From contig BPUI01000001.1 in the NCBI GenBank assembly GCA_019973575.1, positions 2,864,342-2,928,341 of the forward strand: 64,000 bases of DNA, given 5' to 3'. The notes beneath the pieces are model-generated. The model saw only the letters and a list, made by a program, of their open reading frames with translations. It was not told the origin of the DNA and did no database searches. Source of the DNA: Gemmatimonadetes bacterium T265 (GTDB lineage Bacteria > Gemmatimonadota > Gemmatimonadetes > Gemmatimonadales > Gemmatimonadaceae). Position numbers and translations under genes: made by a program. The first letter of the stretch is position 1. Every line of letters starts with the position of its first letter. This document shows, piece after piece, positions 23,280 through 30,401 of the stretch.

Positions 23280-24755
23280 TCACCGCCCCCCGTGCACGAC
23301 GAACCGTCCGCCCCGCTCGCCGGTCGGGCTCTGCCCCCGGCTGCTCGGGACGCCGTTGACCCACACCGCCGCGATCCCCGCCGCCGGCCGCCGCGGGTCC
23401 GCGTAGGTCGCCACGTCGCGGACTAACGCTGGGTCGAAGAGCACGAGGTCCGCCCAGTACCCCACGCGCACCTCGCCGCGGTCGGCGAGCCCGAAGCGCC
23501 GCGCCGGAAGCCCCGTCATCTTGTGCACTGCCTCCGTGAGCGGGAACAGCCCCAGGTCGCGGCAGTAGTGGCCGAGCACGCGCGGGAACGTGCCCCAGAG
23601 CCGCGGGTGCGGGCGCGGGTCGTGTGGCAGGCCGTCGGAGCCGATCACCGTCGCGGGGTGACTCAGGATGCGCCGAACGTCCGCTTCCGACATCGCGTGG
23701 TAGATCGCGCCCGCCGGCTGCAGCCGACGCGCCGCGTCGGCGAGCGTCGTCCGCCACGCCGCCGCGACCGCGGCCAGCGACCGGCCGCCCATCTCCGGGT
23801 GCGGGTCGGACCAGGTGATCGTGATCTCGTGCCGGTCCGTGACCTGGCCGAGGTCGAGCGTCGAGGAGCCGGCGGCGTAGGGGTAGCAGTCCCACCCGAC
23901 CGCGTCCTCGCCGGCCGGGTGGTCGCGGCGCGCCGCGTCGAACGCGGCGAGCAGCTCGCCGCTCCGACCCCAGTTATCGGGGCCGGCGCACTTGAGGTGC
24001 GAGACGGCCACCGGGACGCGCGCGTGCCGGCCGATCCGCACCGCCTCGTCGAGCGCGTCGAGGACCCCGGCGAACTCGTCCCGGACGTGCGTGGCGTAGA
24101 GCGCGCCCGCCTCTGCCAGCGGCTCGGCGAGTGCGAGCACCTCCGCCGTCGGGGCGTGGCGCGCGCTCGCGTACGCGAGCCCGGTGCTCAGGCCTAACGC
24201 GCCGCCGGCGAGCGCGTCGCGCAGCTCGGCGCGCATCGCCGCGATCTCGTCCGGCGTGGCGGCGCGGTCGAGGCGGTCCATGTGGTTCGCGCGGAGCGCC
24301 GTGTGCCCGACGAGCGCGGCCACGTTCACCGCGGGGCGCGCGCGCGTGACGGCCTCGCGGTACGACGCGAAGGTCGGGTAGCAGAAGTCCTCCGCCCGCC
24401 CCAGCAGGTTCATCGGGTCGGGCGGCGCGCCGCCCATGCGGGCTTCGAGGCGCACGGGCGCGGCGCTCACGCCGCAGTTGCCGACGACCACCGTCGTGAC
24501 GCCCTGCGACAGCTTGGGCCACATGTCCGGCGTGCGGACCACGCTCGTGTCGTCGTGCGTGTGCACGTCGATGAAACCCGGGCAGAGCACCAGCCCCGCG
24601 GCGTCGCACACGGCGTCGGCGCGCCACGCGCGCGCGTCGAGCGCGCCGACCGCGGCGATCCGGCCGCCCGCGAGCGCGACGTCGGCGCGCACGGCGGGGC
24701 CGCCCGTGCCGTCGACCACGGTGGCGTTGCGGATGAGCGTGTCGCAGCGTTGCAT
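23280..24755 (-). CDS. D-aminoacylase (N-acyl-D-amino-acid deacylase)
   Basis: Amidohydrolase-superfamily enzyme that removes the acyl group from N-acyl-D-amino acids; 491 residues, normal for the family. GFIDVHTHDD at about 60-69 carries the first metal-binding His pair; VGNCGVSAAP follows; YATHVRDE, SHLKCAGPDNWG and GSDGLPHDPRPHPRLWGTF are the family's metal and substrate motifs. C-terminal beta sandwich with VRVGYWADLVLFDP. SD GGGAG precedes the ATG. Divergent from the GntP permease gene with 45 bp between them, so uptake and deacylation are probably co-regulated. Confidence 0.9.
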   Translation of the reverse strand: MQRCDTLIRNATVVDGTGGPAVRADVALAGGRIAAVGALDARAWRADAVCDAAGLVLCPGFIDVHTHDDTSVVRTPDMWPKLSQGVTTVVVGNCGVSAAPVRLEARMGGAPPDPMNLLGRAEDFCYPTFASYREAVTRARPAVNVAALVGHTALRANHMDRLDRAATPDEIAAMRAELRDALAGGALGLSTGLAYASARHAPTAEVLALAEPLAEAGALYATHVRDEFAGVLDALDEAVRIGRHARVPVAVSHLKCAGPDNWGRSGELLAAFDAARRDHPAGEDAVGWDCYPYAAGSSTLDLGQVTDRHEITITWSDPHPEMGGRSLAAVAAAWRTTLADAARRLQPAGAIYHAMSEADVRRILSHPATVIGSDGLPHDPRPHPRLWGTFPRVLGHYCRDLGLFPLTEAVHKMTGLPARRFGLADRGEVRVGYWADLVLFDPALVRDVATYADPRRPAAGIAAVWVNGVPSSRGQSPTGERGGRFVVHGGR

Positions 24756-24800
24756 GCCGTCTCCCGCCAGTCGTCGAGTTCCGAACGTGATCCCCCGCGC

Positions 24801-26174
24801 GTGATCCAGGGCAACCTGCACGGTAATCTGCTGCTGCTCGCCGCGGCCGCGGCCGTCGTCGCGCTCGTGCTGCTCATCGCGCGGCTCAAGCTGCACCCGT
24901 TCCTCGCGCTCCTCGTCGTCTCGCTCGCCCTCGGCGTCGCGGCGGGGATGCCGCTCGGCAAGATCGTCGCGTCGTTCGAGGCCGGGGCGGGCGGCGCGCT
25001 CGGGCACATCGCCGTCGTCATCGCGCTCGGCACGATGTTGGGCAAGATGCTGGCGGAGTCCGGCGGGGCGGAGCAGATCGCGCACCGCGTGATCGCGGCG
25101 TTCGGCGCGCGCCACGTCCACTGGGCGATGGCGTGCGTCGCGTTCCTCGTCGGCGTCCCGGTGTTCTTCGACGTCGGCCTCGTGCTCCTCGCGCCGGTCG
25201 CGTTCGACCTCGCCCGGCGCACCGGCGCGTCGATGGTGCTCGTCGGGATCCCGATGGCCGCGGCGCTCAGCGTCGTGCACGGACTCGTCCCCCCGCACCC
25301 GGCCGCGCTCCTCGCCGTGACCGCGTACCACGCCGACATCGGCCGGACGATGCTCTACGCGCTCCTCGTCGGCCTGCCGACGGCGGCGCTCGCGGGGCCG
25401 GTGTTCGCGCGGCTCGTCGCCCCCCACGTCGCCGCACGCGTGGGCCCCGCCGCCGGCGGCGCGCTCGGCGCGGAGCTCACCGAGGAGGCGCCGGCGACAC
25501 GGCGGGGCGCGCGGCCCGGCTTCGGTGTCACGGTGGCGACGGTGCTGCTGCCCGTCGCGCTGATGCTGCTCGGCAACGCGGCCGACCTCGTCGCGCCCGC
25601 CGGGAGCGTGCCTAACGGCCTGCTCCGGCTCGCCGGCACGCCGGCCGTGGCGCTGCTCGTCGCGCTCCTCGTCAGCTTCCGCACCCTCGCGGGGCGTTTC
25701 GACCGCGAGACGATCCTCCGCTACACGGGCGAGTGCCTCGGCCCCGTCGCCCCGGTGATCCTCGTCGTCGGCGCGGGCGCGGGGTTCGGGCGCGTCCTCA
25801 CGGACGGCGGCGTGTCGGCCGCGGTGGTCGCGCTCGCGACGCACGCCCGCGTGCCGCCGCTCCTCCTCGGCTGGCTCGTCGCCGCGCTGATCCGCGTCGC
25901 CACGGGCTCCGCGACGGTCGCGATGACGACGGCGTGCGGCATCGCCGCGCCGGTCGCCGCGCGCGCGGCGGGGGTCTCGCCGGAGCTGATGGTACTCGCC
26001 ACGGGCGCGGGCTCGCTCGTCCTCTCGCACGTGAACGACGGCGGGTTCTGGCTCGTGAAGGAGTACTTCGGGCTCACGGTGGCCGACACGCTCCGTACGT
26101 GGACGGTGTGCGAGACGCTCATCTCGGTCGTCGCGCTCGCATTGACGCTGCTGCTCGCGTCGGCGCTCGCATAG
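24801..26174 (+). CDS. GntP-family permease
   Basis: 457 residues and about 12 transmembrane segments; the N-terminal helix is LLLLAAAAAVVALVLLIARL. The family pattern is clear: HPFLALLVVSLALGVAAGMP, GGALGHIAVVIALGTMLGKM, GVPVFFDVGLVLLAPVAFDL and SVVHGLVPPHPAAL. The C-terminal half contains the repeat ATGSATVAMTTACGIAAP and SHVNDGGFW. GntP carriers are proton symporters for gluconate, and some relatives carry D-serine. Beside a D-aminoacylase, uptake of a D-amino acid derivative is plausible. The GTG at 24801 is the first usable start; no Shine-Dalgarno. Confidence 0.85.
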   Translation: MIQGNLHGNLLLLAAAAAVVALVLLIARLKLHPFLALLVVSLALGVAAGMPLGKIVASFEAGAGGALGHIAVVIALGTMLGKMLAESGGAEQIAHRVIAAFGARHVHWAMACVAFLVGVPVFFDVGLVLLAPVAFDLARRTGASMVLVGIPMAAALSVVHGLVPPHPAALLAVTAYHADIGRTMLYALLVGLPTAALAGPVFARLVAPHVAARVGPAAGGALGAELTEEAPATRRGARPGFGVTVATVLLPVALMLLGNAADLVAPAGSVPNGLLRLAGTPAVALLVALLVSFRTLAGRFDRETILRYTGECLGPVAPVILVVGAGAGFGRVLTDGGVSAAVVALATHARVPPLLLGWLVAALIRVATGSATVAMTTACGIAAPVAARAAGVSPELMVLATGAGSLVLSHVNDGGFWLVKEYFGLTVADTLRTWTVCETLISVVALALTLLLASALA

Positions 26175-26234
26175 TGCGGCCGCGGCGTGTGGTCGCGCAC
26201 GAGCGCCGGGGTGCTCTTGACAGGTGCCGCGATT

Positions 26235-26268
26235 TGCTGATAATTCAGCACCGCTGAAAAATCAGCGG
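26235..26268 (+). promoter_or_regulatory. Two palindromic operators of BlaI type
   Basis: TGCTGA-TAAT-TCAGCA at 26235-26250 and CCGCTGA-AAAA-TCAGCGG at 26251-26268 lie side by side, 46 bp before the blaI start. They also contain the most AT-rich stretch of the region and so overlap a likely promoter. BlaI repressors bind such dyads; this suggests autoregulation. Confidence 0.75.
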
Positions 26269-26313
26269 GCGCTTCCGGCCGTTGCACCGTCCGTTCACCC
26301 CGCGCGCTCCGCC

Positions 26314-26712
26314 ATGTATCAGCCTCCCGAACGCCCCGCCCTGTCCCGACGCGAGCAGCAGGTGATGGACATCCTCCATCGCCGCGGCGAGGCCACGGTG
26401 GCCGAGATCATGGCCGAGTTGCCGGATCCGCCGACGTACTCGGCCGTGCGGTCGGTGCTGCGGATCCTCGGCGAGAAGGCGTTGATCCGCTACAAGGAAG
26501 ACGGCCCGCGCTACGTCTACTACCCGGCCCAGGCGCCGGAGACGGCGCGGGAGACCGCGCTCGCCCATGTAGTGAGCACGTATTTCGGCGGCTCGCCCGA
26601 ACAGGCCGTGACCGCGCTCCTCCGCATGTCGGACGTCGACCTCGGCGACGCGGAGGTCGCGCGCCTGCGCGACGCGATCCGGCGCGCGCGCGAGAGCGAC
26701 CGCGGACGGTGA
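26314..26712 (+). CDS. BlaI/MecI-family transcriptional repressor
   Basis: 132 residues, normal length. The N-terminal winged helix reads LSRREQQVMDILHRRGEATV AEIMAEL, then TYSAVRSVLRILGEKALI and a YYPAQAP wing; the C-terminal dimerisation helices include FGGSPEQAVTALL. Members repress until a BlaR1-type sensor cleaves them. The next gene, encoding the M56 peptidase, starts within this gene's stop (GTGA), the classical blaI-blaR1 arrangement. The two palindromes upstream, and a half-match before the second HEAT gene, are probable binding sites. Confidence 0.9.
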   Translation: MYQPPERPALSRREQQVMDILHRRGEATVAEIMAELPDPPTYSAVRSVLRILGEKALIRYKEDGPRYVYYPAQAPETARETALAHVVSTYFGGSPEQAVTALLRMSDVDLGDAEVARLRDAIRRARESDRGR

Positions 26713-28781
26713 GCGCCATGCACACGGCATCGGTACTCCTCTTCCTCGCCAAGACGACGCTCGTCCTCGTCGCGGCGCTCGGCGCGGCGCGCGTGTTGGG
26801 CCGCGCCCCGGCCGGCGCGCGCCATGTTGTGTGGCTCGTGACGCTCGGCGCGCTACTCTTTGTGGTCCCCGCGCTCGCGGTCTGGGCGCCTCTACGCCTA
26901 ACGGTGTGGCCGGCGGCGGCCGTCCTGCCCGCGCCGGCTTCGGACAACCCGTCGCGTCCCGTCGCCGTGCACCGGAACGTGCCGGTAGGTGACGACGCAG
27001 CCTCCGCGATCGGCCGCGAACTCGAGACGCCATCCACGACGACGGCCCCGTCGTCCAGTCAGGCACTCGCAGCGCCGCGCGCGCCGGACGTGGGATCCGT
27101 CCTGCTCGCGCTCTGGGCCGCAGTCGCGCTCGGGATCGGCGCTTCGCTCGTCGGGTCGTGGCTCGCAGTGCGGCGCATCGTGCGGCGCGCGCAGCCCCTC
27201 GACGCGCCCGAGTGGCGTGATCCGCTCTGGGAGATCGCCGACCGGTTCGGGCTCGACGAACCGCCGCGTCTCGTGCGCAGCGGCGACGCGAACATGCCGT
27301 TCGCCTGCGGGCTCGGGCGGCCGACGATCGTCCTCCCGGCGGCGTGCGACGGCTGGACGCTCGACCGCCGGCGCGCCGTGCTGCTGCACGAGGTCGCCCA
27401 CGTGCGCCGGCGCGATCTCGCGGGGCACACGCTCGCGCGCGTGGTCTGCGCCGTCTACTGGTTCCACCCGCTGGTCTGGACCGCGGCGAAGCGCCTGCGG
27501 GCCGAGAGCGAGCGCGCCTGTGACGACCTCGCCCTCGCCTGCGGGGCGCGGGCGGCGGACTACGCCGAGCACCTGTTGGACATCGTGACGTCGGTGCGCC
27601 GCGACGCGACGCCGGGTGTCGCGCTCGCGATGGCGCGCCGCACCGAGTTCGAGGGGCGCATGCTCGACATCCTCGACCCCGAGCGGTCGCGCGCCACGCC
27701 CACCCGCCGGCAACTCGTGCCGCTCGTCGGCACGCTCGCGCTGGTGACGATCGTGGTCGGTGCCGCGGCGCCCGCGTCGGCGGCGCCGCACTCGACCGCA
27801 CCGCGGCCGCGCGACACGACGGTCGTCCCGCCGTCGACGCGCGCCGTGGCAGCGGGCACTCTGGCGGCGCGCGAACCGGCCGCGTCCGTCGCGCCCCGGG
27901 CGGCGCGACCCGGGCCGCCCGAAGCACCCGCCGCGCGTCCGGCCGCGTCGAGCGCGCCGGCCGCGCCGCGCGGCGCCTCCGACGCGCCGCCCGCGGCACC
28001 ACCGGCCAACGTCAACGCCGACGTCCCCCGCGCCCGCGCGCCGGAGCACACGCCGCCGGACGACACGCGCGCCGAACTGCTCGCGAGGGTGCTGCGCGCC
28101 GACACGAGCGCCTCGCTCCGCCGGATCGCGGCGTGGGGGCTCGCCGAGTACGCGAACGTCCCGGCCGCGGTCGCGGCGCTCGCGACCGCGGTCCGCGGCG
28201 ACCGCGACGCGGCCGTGCGCGAGACGGCCGCGTGGGCGCTCGCCGAGGCCGACCGGGACGCCGCGGCGCGCGACATGTTAGGCGCCGCGCTCCGGGCCGA
28301 CGCCGACGCGCGGGTGCGCGAGACCGCCGCGTGGGCGTTAGGCACCGCGGGGGACGCCGCCGCCGCCGCCGCGCTCGCGGCCGCGCTCGGGGACGCGAGC
28401 CCGGCCGTCCGCGCCGCGGCCGTCTGGGGGCTCGGCAGCGTCGGGCCGCACGAGGCGCCGCGCGCGCTCGTCGCCCTGCTCGCCGACCGCGACCCGAAGG
28501 TGCGCCGGCTGACCGCGTGGGCGCTGTACACGATCGAGGACCCGGCCGCGGTGCCGGCACTCCAGGCCGCGCTCCGGACCGAGGCCGACCCCGAGCTGCG
28601 GATCGCCTACGTCCGCGCCCTCGCCGCACTCGGCGAGCAGTCGGTCGACGCCCTGCGCACCCTGCTCGACTCGCCCGACGCGCGGATCAAGGCGGCGGCG
28701 GTCCGCGCGCTCGCCGGCGCGGGCGGGAGCGGGTTCGACCCCTGGCCGTGGCCCTGGCCCCGGCCGCGCCCGTTCCCCTGA
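26709..28781 (+). CDS. M56 (BlaR1-like) membrane peptidase fused to HEAT repeats
   Basis: 690 residues. Membrane segments at the N terminus (LLFLAKTTLVLVAALGAARV, VVWLVTLGALLFVVPALAVW, about 145-165) precede the M56 zinc metallopeptidase core with HEVAH at 227-231 and YWFHPLVW, then a further segment near 335-360. In BlaR1 this is followed by a beta-lactam-binding domain; here a Pro/Ala-rich linker (about 360-455) leads instead to four or five HEAT repeats (VRETAAWALGT, VRAAAVWGLGS, VRRLTAWALYT). It ends in FDPWPWPWPRPRPFP. Presumably it senses a signal through the HEAT part and cleaves the neighbouring BlaI repressor. The GTG at 26709 is coupled; ATG at 26718 is possible. Confidence 0.85.
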   Translation: MSAMHTASVLLFLAKTTLVLVAALGAARVLGRAPAGARHVVWLVTLGALLFVVPALAVWAPLRLTVWPAAAVLPAPASDNPSRPVAVHRNVPVGDDAASAIGRELETPSTTTAPSSSQALAAPRAPDVGSVLLALWAAVALGIGASLVGSWLAVRRIVRRAQPLDAPEWRDPLWEIADRFGLDEPPRLVRSGDANMPFACGLGRPTIVLPAACDGWTLDRRRAVLLHEVAHVRRRDLAGHTLARVVCAVYWFHPLVWTAAKRLRAESERACDDLALACGARAADYAEHLLDIVTSVRRDATPGVALAMARRTEFEGRMLDILDPERSRATPTRRQLVPLVGTLALVTIVVGAAAPASAAPHSTAPRPRDTTVVPPSTRAVAAGTLAAREPAASVAPRAARPGPPEAPAARPAASSAPAAPRGASDAPPAAPPANVNADVPRARAPEHTPPDDTRAELLARVLRADTSASLRRIAAWGLAEYANVPAAVAALATAVRGDRDAAVRETAAWALAEADRDAAARDMLGAALRADADARVRETAAWALGTAGDAAAAAALAAALGDASPAVRAAAVWGLGSVGPHEAPRALVALLADRDPKVRRLTAWALYTIEDPAAVPALQAALRTEADPELRIAYVRALAALGEQSVDALRTLLDSPDARIKAAAVRALAGAGGSGFDPWPWPWPRPRPFP

Positions 28782-28794
28782 CGCCGTAGCCCGG

Positions 28795-28823
28795 AGGGCG
28801 TCGGGCGCGTCCCGGCGCCCTTT
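28795..28823 (+). terminator. Terminator after the M56-HEAT gene
   Basis: An 11-bp stem (AGGGCGTCGGG with one G-T wobble) and a 5-nt loop, followed by TTTGT. Placed 13 nt after the stop codon. Confidence 0.7.
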
Positions 28824-28838
28824 GTCAGTCCCCTTAAT

Positions 28839-28850
28839 GCTGATTTTTCA
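28839..28850 (+). promoter_or_regulatory. Half-matching BlaI operator before the second HEAT gene
   Basis: GCTGATTTTTCA is identical to 12 bases of the complement of the palindrome at 26251-26268. The right half-site then changes to ACC. It lies 43 bp before the ATG at 28894, at promoter distance. Confidence 0.55.
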
Positions 28851-28893
28851 ACCTAGCGGGCGCGCCCGACACGGCGCGCTGATCGGAGGCGTA

Positions 28894-30333
28894 ATGAGGC
28901 GCATGCTTGCGGTACTCGCGACCGGCGCGGCCGCGGTCCTGTCCGGACCGACGACGTCGAATACGCACGGACTCCCGGCGGCAACGCCGGCCGACGCCGC
29001 CCCGCTACCCGACGTCGGCGCGCTGCTCGCCGCCGCGCGCGGCGCGCCCCCGGTGCTCTGCGCGCTCGCCGCACGCGCGGTACGCGGCGGCGGTTGGGGC
29101 CGTGGGTGGGGCGGCGCGGACGCGCCCGCCCCGCCACTCGGGGGCGCGCGACCGACCGTGTTCGACGATGATGACGACGAATCGGACCGCCTTCCGGACG
29201 CCGCCCGCGACCGCCTGTTCGACGGGCTCGCCTCGGACGACGCGTGCGTACGCGAGCTGTCGGCCCGCCTGCTCGGCCGGCGCCGCGACCCGGGCGTCGT
29301 CGCACCACTCACCGCGCGGCTTAACGCGCCGAGTGCAGCGCTGCGCGCGGCGGCGGCGATGAGCCTCGGTCTCGCCGCGCCGGCGAGCGCCGTCGACCCG
29401 CTCGTCCGCGCGCTGCCTGACGCGTCCCCCGACGTGCGCGCGAACGCCGCGTGGGCGCTCGGCCGCATCCGGGATGGGAGGAGCCTTGCGGCGCTCGTCG
29501 CGCACGTGGGCGACGACCAGGCGATCGTCCGCGAAGCGGTCGTCGAGGCGGTCGGGCACGTCGACTCGGCCAGCACCGCGGCGCTGCTCGCGCGGGTGCT
29601 CCGGCAGGACCCCGCGCCGAACGTCCGCCGCGTCGCCGCGTGGGCGCTCGGCCAGGGCAGGGCGCGACGCGAGGACGCCGCGCAGCCGGCCGCGCCGGTC
29701 GTCCAGACGCTCGCCGAGGCGCTCGCCGAGGCGCTCGCGCGCGACGCCGACGCCGGCGTGCGGGAGATGGCCGCGTGGGCACTCGGCGAGCGCGGGCGCC
29801 GCGGCGGCAGCGCCGCGGCCGCGCTCGTCACCGCGCTCCGCGGCGACGTGAGCGACGTCGTGCGCGAGACCGCGGCCTGGGCGCTCGGCGAGTCGGAGGA
29901 CCGCGGGAGTGCGGGCGCCGTGGACGCGTTAGGCTCGGCCGCCGGCGGCGACCGGAGCGCGCGCGTGCGCGGGTCCGCGGCGTGGGCGCTCGGGCAGTTG
30001 GGGCGGCGGACGGCGCCCCCGGGGCTCCTCCGCGCCGTGCGCGACGACGACGCGGACGTGCGACTCAAGGCCGCGTGGGCCCTCGGCGAGGTCGAGGACC
30101 CGGCCGCGCAGCCGGCGGTGCAGGCGGCGCTCGCCCGCGAGACCGACCCCAACGCGCGCCGAGCGCTCGTGCGCGCGCTCGTGCAGTCGGGGGGGCGCTC
30201 GGAACAGGCGCTCGCCGGACTGCTCGGGTCCGGCGACCCGCGGGTGCGCGAAGCCGCGGTGCGCGGGCTCGTCGGCCGGGACGCGTTCGACCCGTGGCCG
30301 TGGCCCTGGCCGCGTCCGCGCCCCTTCCCGTGA
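28894..30333 (+). CDS. Secreted HEAT-repeat protein with Trp/Pro tail
   Basis: 479 residues. The ATG at 28894 has GGAGG 4 nt before it. A signal peptide is plausible (MRRMLAVLATGAAAVLSGP). A Gly/Trp and Asp-rich segment (DDDDDES) is followed by at least eight HEAT repeats with the consensus VRxxAAWALGE (for example VRRVAAWALGQ, VREMAAWALGE, VRETAAWALGE, VRLKAAWALGE). The final 15 residues FDPWPWPWPRPRPFP are identical to those of the M56-HEAT protein upstream. The role is unknown; repeats and tail suggest that both proteins contact the same partner. An operator half-match upstream places it in the BlaI regulon. Confidence 0.85.
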   Translation: MRRMLAVLATGAAAVLSGPTTSNTHGLPAATPADAAPLPDVGALLAAARGAPPVLCALAARAVRGGGWGRGWGGADAPAPPLGGARPTVFDDDDDESDRLPDAARDRLFDGLASDDACVRELSARLLGRRRDPGVVAPLTARLNAPSAALRAAAAMSLGLAAPASAVDPLVRALPDASPDVRANAAWALGRIRDGRSLAALVAHVGDDQAIVREAVVEAVGHVDSASTAALLARVLRQDPAPNVRRVAAWALGQGRARREDAAQPAAPVVQTLAEALAEALARDADAGVREMAAWALGERGRRGGSAAAALVTALRGDVSDVVRETAAWALGESEDRGSAGAVDALGSAAGGDRSARVRGSAAWALGQLGRRTAPPGLLRAVRDDDADVRLKAAWALGEVEDPAAQPAVQAALARETDPNARRALVRALVQSGGRSEQALAGLLGSGDPRVREAAVRGLVGRDAFDPWPWPWPRPRPFP

Positions 30334-30401
30334 GGCGCCCGCAACGTTCCGCGCTGCCGGCCTGTCGAACGGCCGTCCTCCTTCTTCCCGCCAACGCCCT
30401 C

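Noticed and set aside
23152-23895. Upstream extension of the AraC-type gene on the minus strand
   Set aside because: The extension reads through the start-proximal part of the deacylase gene in another frame with no conserved sequence.
24756-26030. Upstream extension of the D-aminoacylase frame (minus strand) to 26030
   Set aside because: The extension is antisense to the GntP gene and consists of Arg/Asp/His-rich sequence; the deacylase homology begins at 24755.
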